A DNA stretch of 64,000 bases from JANLVJ01 sp031363945 (lineage in GTDB: Bacteria > Bacteroidota > Bacteroidia > Sphingobacteriales > Sphingobacteriaceae), in the NCBI GenBank assembly GCA_031363945.1, contig JANLVJ010000013.1, positions 62,001 through 126,000 on the forward strand, read 5' to 3'. A program made the translations under genes and the position numbers. This document shows positions 18,099 to 26,670 of the stretch, one piece after another. Positions within the stretch are counted from its first letter, which is position 1, and every line of letters begins with the position of its first letter. The notes under the pieces were generated by a model. The model worked only from the letters and a program-made list of their open reading frames with translations, made no database searches and was not told where the DNA came from.

Positions 18099-21000
18099 AT
18101 GCCTGAATTTTCTCATCTTCACGTTCATACGCAGTATTCTTTACTTGATGGTGCAGCAGATATAAAAAAACTGCTTGCCAAGGCTGCTGATGATAAGATG
18201 AAAGCTGTGGCTATTACTGATCATGGTAATATGTTCGGTGTGTTTAGCTTTGTAGCTGAGGCAGCAAAACACAATATCAAACCTATCGTCGGTTGCGAGT
18301 TCTATGTTGTCCAAGACCGGCATAAAAAACAGTTCACTAAAGAAAAACGCGATAAGCGTTATCATCAGCTTTTGCTGGCAAAAAATGCCGAGGGATATAA
18401 AAATCTTGTTAAATTATGCTCACTGGGCTATATTGACGGGCTTTATGGTAAATACCCCCGCATCGATAAGGAACTTATTCTTCAGTATCATAAAGGCCTG
18501 ATTGCCACTACCTGCTGTATTGGTGCTGAAGTGCCTCAACTAATCCTGCATGAAGGGGAAGAGGCGGGAGAGAAAGCTTTTAGATGGTGGCTCGATATTT
18601 TTGGTGAAGATTATTATATTGAACTTCAGCGTCATAATATGACTGATCAGGATAAGGTCAATCAGGTATTGATCAAGTTTTCGGCCAAATATAACGTAAA
18701 AGCCATCTGTTCAAATGATTCCCATTATATCGATGAACAGGATTCGAATGCGCATGATATTCTGCTATGCGTAAATACGGGTGATATGCAGGCCACTCCA
18801 ATTGCCAATCTGGAAGAAGGTGGAAAAGGTTATCGGTTTGGATTTCCTAATAACCAGTTTTTTTTTAAAACCCAGGCTCAGATGGGTAAGTTGTTTGCCG
18901 ATATTCCCCAGGCACTTGACAATACCAATGAAATTGTAGATAAGGTAGAACAATTACGATTGAAGCAGGATATCATGCTTCCGAATTTTATCATTCCAGC
19001 TGAATTTACAGACCAGGACGCCTACCTGCGTCACCTGAGTTTTGAGGGGGCACGTAAGCGCTATTCAGAACTTACTATAGAAGTTCAAGAGCGGCTTGAC
19101 TTTGAGCTTTTTACTATTAAATCAATGGGTTTTGCCGGTTATTTTCTAATTGTAGCAGACTTTATAAAGGCGGGCAGAGAACTCGGCGTATACGTCGGAC
19201 CAGGAAGGGGTTCGGCTGCAGGATCTGCGGTAGCTTATTGTATCGGCATTACCAATATCGATCCATTAAAATATAAATTGCTTTTTGAACGATTCTTAAA
19301 TCCTGACCGTAAGTCTATGCCCGATATAGATACCGATTTTGATGATGAAGGTCGGGCAAAGGTTATCGATTATGTGGTTAAAAAATATGGACGTAATCAG
19401 GTGGCGCAAATTGTCACTTTTGGTACCATGGCCGCTAAGAGCAGTATAAAAGACGTAGCCAGAGTTTTAGATCTTCCCCTGTCTGAAGCAAATATACTGG
19501 CAAAACTGGTTCCCGACCGGCCAGGTACTTCACTTAACAGAGTGATGTTCGCCCCACTTGACGGACCTAAAAGTTTAAAAGAAAAGGAAGCACTGAATCC
19601 GGATGAGTTTGATCAGGTAAAAAAATTACGTGAATTTCTTGCCGGTTCAGATCTTAAAGCCCAGGTGCTTAGAGAGGCTGTTAAACTAGAAGGCTCAGTA
19701 AGAAATACAGGTATTCATGCCGCCGGAATTATTATTGCCCCTAAAGATTTAACTGAGATTATCCCGGTTGCAACTTCTAAAGAATCTGAACTGCTTATCA
19801 CTCAATTTGAGGGTAGTATCATTGAAGATTCAGGAGTTATTAAGATGGATTTTTTGGGGCTGAAAAATTTAACTATAATCCGGGATGCTCTTGTCTTAAT
19901 CAAGCAACGGTTTAAAATCGAACTAGAGCTTGATGACCTGCCACTAGATGATCTCAAAACGCTTGAATTATTTCAGAAGGGAGAAACCAATGGTACTTTT
20001 CAATTTGAGTCTGCAGGCATGCAGGCTAACCTTATACGTTTAAAACCTGATAAGTTTGAAGATTTAATTGCGATGAATGCCTTGTATCGTCCCGGACCCA
20101 TTGCCTATATACCCGATTATATAGAGCGAAAACACGGCAGGCAGGCGGTTATCTATGATCTGCCAGAAATGCAGGAAATTCTGGAAGAAACCTACGGGAT
20201 TACCGTTTATCAGGAACAGGTAATGCTATTGTCTCAAAAATTGGGGCAGTTTACCAAGGGTGATGCAGACACGCTGAGAAAAGCGATGGGGAAGAAGCAA
20301 AAAGATATTCTTGACAAAATGAAGTCAAAGTTTATGGAGGGTACCGCTAAAAATGGTCATCCTGCTGTTACTTGCGAAAAAATCTGGACCGATTGGGAAG
20401 CCTTTGCTCAATACGCATTTAATAAATCGCATTCAACCTGTTATGCCCTGGTTGCCTACCAGACTGCTTATCTGAAAGCCCATTATCCGGCTCAATACAT
20501 GGCTGCTTTATTAACCAATAATCAGAATCAGATTGACAAGGTTACTTTTTTCATGCAGGAATGTAAAGGAATGGGACTACCTGTTCTTGGTCCCGATATA
20601 AATGATTCTGAATACAGATTTTCTGTAAATGCAGCAGGAGAGATTCGTTTTGGACTTGGGGCAATAAAAGGTGTTGGAGAAAAAGCAGTTGAATCAATTA
20701 TTGAAGAAAGAAATGCTGCAGGTAATTTTGATACGATTCATGATTTCATGCGCCGTAATAATTTACGAACAGTTAATAAACGCACTATTGAAACGTTGGT
20801 TCAGAGTGGGGCAATGGATCAGTTTGATGGGATAACCAGGGGGCAATATTTTTCAAGTTATGCTGGAGAGCTAACGAATGGCATAGAACGACTAATTAAA
20901 TATGGCTCAGATTACCAGGCAAGTCAAAATAGCAGCCAGCAATCGCTATTTGCTGGTACAGTTATGGCTGATATAGCTGAACCAGCCTTGCCTCAGATAG

Positions 21001-21644
21001 ATCTTTGGAGTGTTACTGATAAACTGAAATTTGAAAAGGAGGTCATTGGATTTTATGTTTCCGGGCATCCCCTTGATGTTTACAGGCTTGAAATGGAAAA
21101 TTTTTGTGATACTCAGCTAGCTACTCTTGATGATGGAAGAACAAGATCCTGGATTATTGGTGGAATAATAAGTTCATGCCAGCATCGGATTGCTAAAAGT
21201 GGCAAGAGTTTTGGTGTCTTCACCCTTGAAGATTTTACAGGTAGCCGTGAGTTTACATTATTTAATGAAAACTATCTTAGGTTCAAACATTTTTTAGAAG
21301 TGGGTCAGATGCTTCATGTTAAGGGTAAATCAACATCTCGCTATAAAGGGGCAGAAGTTGAACCATCCATAGAGCAGATTCAGTTGCTCTCGGGCCTTAG
21401 AGAAAAAATGGCCAAGGCTGTAATTGTACATGTAAATATTGATCTGCTTTCAACAGCCTGGATCACAGGTATCGAAAATATATTAAAACAGTATCCTGGG
21501 AATTGTGAGGTAAAATTTAAAGTTCTCGACCCAGAAAAAAATATCATACTTGACTTTTATAGTAAAAGTCTTCGTGTAGACCCCGGAAATGAATTATTTT
21601 CGGCCTTGAATGCCTATCCGTCTTCAGCGGTAGGTCTTTTATAA
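18099..21644 (+). CDS. dnaE: DNA polymerase III subunit alpha
   Basis: This is the replicative polymerase. The 1,181 residues show the N-terminal PHP domain (FSHLHVHTQYSLLDGA), the polymerase core with the catalytic PDIDTDFDDEGR, and GPGRGSAAGSAVAYC. The fingers and helix-hairpin-helix regions follow (FGLGAIKGVGEKAVESI). A C-terminal OB fold lies about 80-200 residues before the end. I start at the ATG at 18099 (MPEFSHL) and not at the TTG at 18081, because the TTG overlaps the promoter. The gene is divergent from tamB and is followed after 62 bases by trxA. Confidence 0.97.
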   Translation: MPEFSHLHVHTQYSLLDGAADIKKLLAKAADDKMKAVAITDHGNMFGVFSFVAEAAKHNIKPIVGCEFYVVQDRHKKQFTKEKRDKRYHQLLLAKNAEGYKNLVKLCSLGYIDGLYGKYPRIDKELILQYHKGLIATTCCIGAEVPQLILHEGEEAGEKAFRWWLDIFGEDYYIELQRHNMTDQDKVNQVLIKFSAKYNVKAICSNDSHYIDEQDSNAHDILLCVNTGDMQATPIANLEEGGKGYRFGFPNNQFFFKTQAQMGKLFADIPQALDNTNEIVDKVEQLRLKQDIMLPNFIIPAEFTDQDAYLRHLSFEGARKRYSELTIEVQERLDFELFTIKSMGFAGYFLIVADFIKAGRELGVYVGPGRGSAAGSAVAYCIGITNIDPLKYKLLFERFLNPDRKSMPDIDTDFDDEGRAKVIDYVVKKYGRNQVAQIVTFGTMAAKSSIKDVARVLDLPLSEANILAKLVPDRPGTSLNRVMFAPLDGPKSLKEKEALNPDEFDQVKKLREFLAGSDLKAQVLREAVKLEGSVRNTGIHAAGIIIAPKDLTEIIPVATSKESELLITQFEGSIIEDSGVIKMDFLGLKNLTIIRDALVLIKQRFKIELELDDLPLDDLKTLELFQKGETNGTFQFESAGMQANLIRLKPDKFEDLIAMNALYRPGPIAYIPDYIERKHGRQAVIYDLPEMQEILEETYGITVYQEQVMLLSQKLGQFTKGDADTLRKAMGKKQKDILDKMKSKFMEGTAKNGHPAVTCEKIWTDWEAFAQYAFNKSHSTCYALVAYQTAYLKAHYPAQYMAALLTNNQNQIDKVTFFMQECKGMGLPVLGPDINDSEYRFSVNAAGEIRFGLGAIKGVGEKAVESIIEERNAAGNFDTIHDFMRRNNLRTVNKRTIETLVQSGAMDQFDGITRGQYFSSYAGELTNGIERLIKYGSDYQASQNSSQQSLFAGTVMADIAEPALPQIDLWSVTDKLKFEKEVIGFYVSGHPLDVYRLEMENFCDTQLATLDDGRTRSWIIGGIISSCQHRIAKSGKSFGVFTLEDFTGSREFTLFNENYLRFKHFLEVGQMLHVKGKSTSRYKGAEVEPSIEQIQLLSGLREKMAKAVIVHVNIDLLSTAWITGIENILKQYPGNCEVKFKVLDPEKNIILDFYSKSLRVDPGNELFSALNAYPSSAVGLL

Positions 21645-21645
21645 A

Positions 21646-21667
21646 ACAATAATAAGTGTATTATTGT
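21646..21667 (+). terminator. AT-rich hairpin after dnaE
   Basis: A perfect 9-base stem (ACAATAATA with TATTATTGT) closes a 4-base loop two bases after the dnaE stop codon. It has no strong T run behind it, so it may only weaken read-through into trxA. Confidence 0.4.
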
Positions 21668-21706
21668 ACTTAGTTTGTTTATTGATTTTAATTAGAAAAA
21701 AAGATT

Positions 21707-22030
21707 ATGGCTCTTGAATTAACTGATGCAAATTTCGACGAACTCGTGCTCAAATCAACCAAACCAGTTTTAGTAGATTTTTGGGCAGAATGGTGCGGAC
21801 CCTGCCGCATGGTTGGCCCAGCAGTTGAAGAACTGGCGAAAGAGTACGAAGGCAAAGTTGTTGTAGGAAAGGTAAACGTTGATCATAATCCGCAAATCTC
21901 GGTGAAATTCGGTATCCGAAATATCCCTGCTCTATTATTTTTTAAAAACGGTGAGATTGTAGACAAACAGATTGGTGCAGTGCCAAAGTCGGTACTTGCT
22001 GGTAAGCTTGATGCTCAATTGGTTTTATAA
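21707..22030 (+). CDS. trxA: thioredoxin
   Basis: This is a 107-residue cytoplasmic thioredoxin that reduces protein disulfides, with electrons from thioredoxin reductase. The active site is WCGPC at residues 29-33 in the usual FWAEWCGPCRM context. The conserved cis-proline region is RNIPALLFF, near residue 73. Length is standard and no signal peptide is present. It follows dnaE on the same strand and is closed by its own hairpin. Confidence 0.97.
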   Translation: MALELTDANFDELVLKSTKPVLVDFWAEWCGPCRMVGPAVEELAKEYEGKVVVGKVNVDHNPQISVKFGIRNIPALLFFKNGEIVDKQIGAVPKSVLAGKLDAQLVL

Positions 22031-22048
22031 CCACTGTGAAATAGCAAG

Positions 22049-22069
22049 AGGGTCGGTAAAACCGACCCT
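22049..22069 (+). terminator. GC-rich hairpin after trxA
   Basis: The stem AGGGTCGGT with ACCGACCCT closes a 3-base loop 19 bases after the trxA stop. The following bases hold only a short T run, so strength is moderate. It ends 12 bases before the next start codon. Confidence 0.6.
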
Positions 22070-22081
22070 TTAAAGTTAAAT

Positions 22082-22993
22082 ATGAATGAAACCAGATCAC
22101 AAACAGAACAGCTGTTAAATTTAAATCTTGACCTCATGTCAAGATCTGTAGTTGAAGGTTTTATTACAGGTTTGCACAAAAGCCCATTTCATGGATTTTC
22201 AGTTGAGTTTGCTGAACACAGGTTATACAATACTGGAGAGTCGGTCAAATCAATCGACTGGAAACTTTTTGCCAGAACTGAAAAACTATTCATCAAACGT
22301 TTCGAAGAAGAAACAAATCTTCGGTGTCAGCTTGTAGTTGATACGTCATCATCAATGTATTTTCCCGAAAGGAAACTCAATAAAATCAGCTTTTCAGTAT
22401 ATGCTGCTGCGGCACTGATTTATTTGCTAAAAAAGCAAAAAGACGCTTTTGGGTTAAGCACTTTCGATGAAGAAATTCAGTTTAATTCTTCCTGCAGATC
22501 AACCCTTGCACACCAAAAAATAGTATTCCAGGAGCTTGAAAAACTGCTTCTGTCTGCCCCAAGGACAAAAAAAACTTCTTTAGCCAAAACATTACACTTC
22601 TTATCTGATAGCCTTCATCAACGTTCAATGGTTATTATTTTCAGCGACTTATTTGAAAGTATGCACTACCAGTCTGATCTACTTGCTGCTATCCGCCATT
22701 TACGTTTTAATAAACACGAAGTAATTATATTTCAGGTGCTTGATCGTGAAAAAGAACTCGACTTTAACTTTGAAAACCGACCCTGGCTTTTTACAGATCT
22801 TGAAACAGGTACCGAATATAAAATTAACCCAAATACTGTTAAAGCTGAATACCAGCTACGAATGCAAGCGTTCAAAGATGAACTAATTCTTAAATGTGGA
22901 CAAAATCACTGTGATTTTAACAGCATAAATATTAGTGATGGTTTCTACAACGTATTGAATGCATTTTTACTTCGCAGAAACAAAATGCTCTAG
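22082..22993 (+). CDS. DUF58 domain protein
   Basis: This 303-residue protein carries the DUF58 signature (GESVKSIDWKLFARTEKLFIK) and a vWA-like fold with a metal-site motif LVVDTSSSMYF (DxSxS). DUF58 proteins usually work with MoxR-type AAA ATPases, whose genes normally lie next to them. None is present here, and the neighbours are trxA and an aminotransferase. No membrane helix is visible, so it is probably cytoplasmic. The precise function is unknown. Confidence 0.85.
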   Translation: MNETRSQTEQLLNLNLDLMSRSVVEGFITGLHKSPFHGFSVEFAEHRLYNTGESVKSIDWKLFARTEKLFIKRFEEETNLRCQLVVDTSSSMYFPERKLNKISFSVYAAAALIYLLKKQKDAFGLSTFDEEIQFNSSCRSTLAHQKIVFQELEKLLLSAPRTKKTSLAKTLHFLSDSLHQRSMVIIFSDLFESMHYQSDLLAAIRHLRFNKHEVIIFQVLDREKELDFNFENRPWLFTDLETGTEYKINPNTVKAEYQLRMQAFKDELILKCGQNHCDFNSINISDGFYNVLNAFLLRRNKML

Positions 22994-23076
22994 AAATTTG
23001 TCAGACATTAACAAAATGCTATTGAAATCTTTTTAAACTTTTTGATTCCTGCGTCAGGCCTTAATCTCATTTCTCA

Positions 23077-24285
23077 ATGAATACCCATATCTCGCTACGT
23101 CAACTGTTTCTTCACCATAATGCACAGACTAGCACAACGCCATTACTTCTTGAATTTGATCATGCCAAGGGAGTTTACCTGTACGATAAAAGCGGTAAGT
23201 CATATATGGATCTCATTTCGGGTATCGGAGTCAGCAATCTTGGTCACGGTCGTGAAGAAGTGAAAAGAGCAATAAATGAACAGGTTGAACGATATATGCA
23301 TCTCATGGTATATGGGGAATACGTACTTGCACCGCAAGTTAATTTGGCTGAAAAACTTTGCAGCCTGTTACCAGAAAGTTTAAGTTCTGTATATTTTGTT
23401 AATTCAGGCTCTGAAGCAGTTGAGGGTGCTTTGAAATTAGCAAAACGATATACTGCCCGTACTGAAATAATTTCTTTTACTGATTCTTACCATGGCAGTA
23501 CCCATGGTGCCCTGAGTATTATGGGCAATGAAACATTTAAATCGGCTTATCGCCCCCTATTACCAGATGTACATTTTATTAATTTAAATGTGATCGAACA
23601 ACTTTCAAGAATTTCAGATAAAACGGCATGTGTAATTTTAGAGACTGTGCAGGGTGAAGCTGGAATCAGAATTCCCGATGCTACCTACATGAACCAACTT
23701 CGTAAGGTTTGTGATCATCATGGAGTTCTTTTAATTCTTGATGAAATTCAATGTGGGCTGGGCCGGACAGGCCACTTATTTGCTTTTCAACAGTTCAAAA
23801 TTGTTCCCGATATTCTCTTACTGGCTAAAAGTCTGGGTGGAGGCATGCCAATCGGGGCATTTATCTCATCAAATAAAATTATGGCTGAACTTTCAGATCA
23901 TCCAATCCTTGGCCATATTACTACGTTTGGAGGGCATCCTGTTTGTTGTGCTGCCGGTCTTGCTGCCCTTGATGTGTTAATTCGGGAAAAACTGACCGAT
24001 TCTGTAGAAGAAAAATCCCAGTTATTTGCAAATCTTCTGGTGCATCCATTGATTCTTGAAGTGCGTAGATCAGGACTTTTAATGGCTGTACAATTTGCTG
24101 ATTATGAACAGAATAAACGAATAATTGATATCTGTATTGAACGTGGACTCATTGTAGACTGGTTTTTGCACAATAGTAATTCAATGCGTCTCAGCCCGCC
24201 ATTATCAATCACGCAAACAGAAATCAAAACAGCATGTAAGATTATAATAACTGTACTTGACGAACTTTTACTTTCAATGGTATAG
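23077..24285 (+). CDS. class III pyridoxal-phosphate aminotransferase
   Basis: This 402-residue PLP enzyme belongs to the acetylornithine/ornithine/4-aminobutyrate aminotransferase group. The catalytic lysine is Lys251 in LLLAKSLGGGMPIGAF, and the cofactor aspartate is Asp222 in LILDEIQCGLGRTG. The phosphate-binding segment is VNSGSEAVEGALKLAK at 108-123, and the SYHGSTHGALS loop is intact. No arginine, lysine or GABA pathway gene lies near it, so the substrate stays open. The sequence pattern alone cannot separate ArgD from other class III enzymes. Confidence 0.85.
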   Translation: MNTHISLRQLFLHHNAQTSTTPLLLEFDHAKGVYLYDKSGKSYMDLISGIGVSNLGHGREEVKRAINEQVERYMHLMVYGEYVLAPQVNLAEKLCSLLPESLSSVYFVNSGSEAVEGALKLAKRYTARTEIISFTDSYHGSTHGALSIMGNETFKSAYRPLLPDVHFINLNVIEQLSRISDKTACVILETVQGEAGIRIPDATYMNQLRKVCDHHGVLLILDEIQCGLGRTGHLFAFQQFKIVPDILLLAKSLGGGMPIGAFISSNKIMAELSDHPILGHITTFGGHPVCCAAGLAALDVLIREKLTDSVEEKSQLFANLLVHPLILEVRRSGLLMAVQFADYEQNKRIIDICIERGLIVDWFLHNSNSMRLSPPLSITQTEIKTACKIIITVLDELLLSMV

Positions 24286-24326
24286 TTCTTGCACGTTTTA
24301 GTAAGAATTAACCAAACCCCTTAAAA

Positions 24327-24500
24327 ATGAAAAAGTCAATCATAATGGCTGTGCTAACAGTTTTTACCATCGGTGCTTTTGCGCAAACCATACAAACTAG
24401 CAAAAATGTTTCTTCTCAAGATACTTCTAAAAAAAACAAAAAGCATAAAAAAGGCTCCGATACTGCCTCAAAAATGCTTGATACCAGCAAGAAAATGTAA
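24327..24500 (+). CDS. tiny lysine-rich secreted protein
   Basis: This 57-residue open frame begins with a clean signal peptide (KKSIIMAVLTVFTIGAFAQ). The mature part is about 37 residues, almost entirely Lys, Ser, Thr and Asp (DTSKKNKKHKKGSDT). It has no cysteine and looks unstructured. A good terminator hairpin follows 18 bases after the stop codon, which supports a real transcript. It lies 41 bases after the aminotransferase gene and points towards the ECF sigma group. No function can be given. Confidence 0.6.
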   Translation: MKKSIIMAVLTVFTIGAFAQTIQTSKNVSSQDTSKKNKKHKKGSDTASKMLDTSKKM

Positions 24501-24518
24501 TTTCCAGTTTTGAGATAG

Positions 24519-24563
24519 AAACCCCGGCATTCTTGGATTTTATTCAAGCTGTTGGGTTTTTTT
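24519..24563 (+). terminator. intrinsic terminator after the small secreted protein
   Basis: AAACCC-CGGC pairs with GCTG-TTGGGTTT around an inner stem (TTGGA with ATTCAA, one wobble pair). Seven T follow at 24557-24563. It sits immediately before the stop of the convergent gene. Confidence 0.7.
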
Positions 24564-24565
24564 GT

Positions 24566-25045
24566 TTAAAGTGGTTTATTAAGCCCTTTTTTAATTCTGT
24601 ACCTGATTAGCTGCCTGCTAAATTGATCTTGGGCTATGTAGTAATGGGCAAGTTTTCGTATGGGCAGAAAAGATTTAAAAATCGAATTATACCTTTTCTT
24701 TAAATCAAGTTTCTGTTGTTGAAAGTTAAAGTCATCGCTCACGAACTGAGTCAAAGCTGCATCATTCAGCTTATCAATAGTATTTTTAAAAATGCCTACT
24801 TTATGAAAGTAGGTTTGGTCAAGTGTCTGTAGTTCCTGCGTATATTGGTCAAAGTATGGCCAGAACTTTTTACTTTCTTCAGGGCTTAAGTGCATTTCCC
24901 TGCTCATAATATCTATTCTCAATGAATCTGCTTCCTGCCTGGTGACCATTGGCTTACCCTGACCCTGACCTACCTTTTGCGCTCTTGCCTGCAATGTGAG
25001 AAAAAGAAGAAAGTTGAATATGAATATTATAAAAATGGTTTTCAT
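24566..25045 (-). CDS. periplasmic partner of ECF sigma system (Spy/CpxP-like)
   Basis: This 159-residue protein has a signal peptide (residues 1-22, FIFNFLLFLTLQARA). The mature protein is all helical with many Gln, Lys and Asp residues and the segment MHLSPEESKKFWPYFDQYTQEL. That segment resembles the zinc-resistance/Spy-like sensor proteins which Bacteroidota encode after an ECF sigma and anti-sigma gene. It is the third gene of such a group here, 101 bases after the anti-sigma gene. I infer that it modulates the anti-sigma factor in the periplasm; the signal is not known. Confidence 0.65.
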   Translation of the reverse strand: MKTIFIIFIFNFLLFLTLQARAQKVGQGQGKPMVTRQEADSLRIDIMSREMHLSPEESKKFWPYFDQYTQELQTLDQTYFHKVGIFKNTIDKLNDAALTQFVSDDFNFQQQKLDLKKRYNSIFKSFLPIRKLAHYYIAQDQFSRQLIRYRIKKGLNKPL

Positions 25046-25146
25046 TTGATATTTAATGGCATAATCCGTGATTTACTTAAACTTCATTCAAAATTCACTC
25101 AACCTTTATGAATTCTGGTATAGTGTTAACAAAGGTTAACTAGTAG

Positions 25147-25905
25147 TTAGATTTCTTCTATTAGTGTTTTAATATCCAAGTGGTCAAGCAGGTATTTTTC
25201 TACTCCACTGGCATCTTTATTTTGAATAATTGGGTCTCCTAACTCACTTTCTGTTCCTGAATGATCTATCAGTTCGTCTTCTACCAGACTCTCGTCAATA
25301 TCATAACGGTAGTTAAAGCGCTCTTCAGTTGCAGATCTGGCGTATTCATTTGTTGATTTAATTATCGACTGATAATGAAGCCCTGTGAATATAGCCAGGA
25401 GGGCAATTGAAGCAGCGGCGGCAATTCTTGAAAGATTGAAAATTCTTCCTGAACCTGTTGATATAAGCCTGAAAACAGGTATCATCAGTTTTTTACGCTG
25501 GTAGGTCAGTCGGTTTATAACCAATGGAAGATTTTCAAAATACCCTTTTGGAACAGTAAACGGATTGGTTCGGGGTAAATCTAAAATTGAGCCGGATCCA
25601 TTGATTCTAGCCGCTTCTATTTTATCAGTGATACGACGGTTGAGACTTTCGAAATAAGCAGTGCCACCATCTTTCTGATCTCGTTCTATCGATTCAGTAA
25701 AGCTGAAATTCTCTGAATTTTCTGAATCCAATAGTGAAAGATCATTTTCTGCCTTTATTATACCTTTCAAAATTCTTGGCTCAAGGGTCAGGAAATAATT
25801 TTCTGGTACCGAAAACACGCACTTTTTACCTGCCTTATCGATGTAAGGTGTTTTAAGGGGCTCGATATGATCATCGGGGATCGGAATCATACCTACTAGA
25901 CTCAT
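25147..25905 (-). CDS. anti-sigma-like membrane protein with YFxxL motifs
   Basis: This is a 252-residue single-span protein. The membrane helix is about residues 160-178 (SRIAAAASIALLAIFTGLHY). The cytoplasmic N-terminal part holds three copies of a YF-x-x-L element: VPENYFLTLEPRI at 33-45, TAYFESLNRRI at 82-92, and VPKGYFENLPLVI at 118-130. The acidic periplasmic tail ends in HLDIKTLIEEI. It starts 19 bases after the sigma gene and is almost surely its membrane regulator. It does not show the classical zinc anti-sigma motif. Confidence 0.7.
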   Translation of the reverse strand: MSLVGMIPIPDDHIEPLKTPYIDKAGKKCVFSVPENYFLTLEPRILKGIIKAENDLSLLDSENSENFSFTESIERDQKDGGTAYFESLNRRITDKIEAARINGSGSILDLPRTNPFTVPKGYFENLPLVINRLTYQRKKLMIPVFRLISTGSGRIFNLSRIAAAASIALLAIFTGLHYQSIIKSTNEYARSATEERFNYRYDIDESLVEDELIDHSGTESELGDPIIQNKDASGVEKYLLDHLDIKTLIEEI

Positions 25906-25924
25906 TCAGCCTCCAAAAGTTTAA

Positions 25925-26491
25925 TTATAAATCTCTTTCACTGAAATATTTTTCAATTTTTTTTACGGCAAGATGATATGAGGCTTTTAAAGCCCCGACG
26001 CTAGTACCGAGAGACTGTGACATATCTTCATATTTCATATTATCAAAATATTTTAGATTAAACACAAGACGTTGTTTGTCTGGTAAAGTAAGAATGGCTT
26101 CCTGTAGTTTTATTTCAATGCTGTTGCCATCGATATAAGAACCGCTCTGAAGAGCTCCCATGAGATAGGATGATTCCTGATCATCATCAATTGATAATGC
26201 TCCTTTATTCTTTTTCCAATTCAGGAAAGTAATGCATTCATTGGTCGCGATCCGATATAACCAGGTATAGAGTTTTGCATCTTCTCTAAAGTTACCCAGG
26301 TTATTCCAGACTTTTATAAATACTTCCTGAATGAGATCATCAGCATCATCATGATTGATTACCATTCTCCGGATATGCCAGTATATTCGTTTTTGATACT
26401 TTAATACCAGATCACTGAAAGCTGCATTTTTAGTTTTTTCTACCAGAAATCTGGCTATAATTTCTGAATCTGGGGTTTCTTGAACCTTCAT
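25925..26491 (-). CDS. ECF-type RNA polymerase sigma factor
   Basis: This is a 188-residue sigma-70 family factor of the ECF class. Region 2 is ADDLIQEVFIKVWNNLGNF followed by YTWLYRIATNECITFLNW. Region 4 is LPDKQRLVFNLKYFDNMKYE and then the helix-turn-helix with SVGALKASYHLAVKKIEKYF. The start is the ATG at 26491; a TTG at 26512 would add seven residues without similarity to the domain. It leads a three-gene group with its membrane regulator and a periplasmic helical protein. A 29-base tandem repeat lies 91 bases upstream of the start and may be part of its control region. Confidence 0.92.
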   Translation of the reverse strand: MKVQETPDSEIIARFLVEKTKNAAFSDLVLKYQKRIYWHIRRMVINHDDADDLIQEVFIKVWNNLGNFREDAKLYTWLYRIATNECITFLNWKKNKGALSIDDDQESSYLMGALQSGSYIDGNSIEIKLQEAILTLPDKQRLVFNLKYFDNMKYEDMSQSLGTSVGALKASYHLAVKKIEKYFSERDL

Positions 26492-26581
26492 TAATAAATG
26501 CGTTAATGCCAAGAGTCTTACGTGATGATTGCACCGAATGTTGTGATATATACATTTTATCGGTACTTAACCTTAAATAAC

Positions 26582-26639
26582 ATACAAGAATTATGAGAAC
26601 CTGAAATAATATACAAGAATTATGAGTACCTGAAATAAT
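26582..26639. repeat. 29-base tandem repeat, two copies
   Basis: The unit ATACAAGAATTATGAG... runs 26582-26610 and again 26611-26639 with a single A/T difference. The bases just before the first copy (AACCTTAAATAAC) resemble the unit's end, which suggests a third, partial copy. It lies between the ECF sigma start and the end of the L,D-transpeptidase gene. Confidence 0.85.
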
Positions 26640-26670
26640 ATTGTTCTAAAGGTCTCAGATGTTAAAAAGA

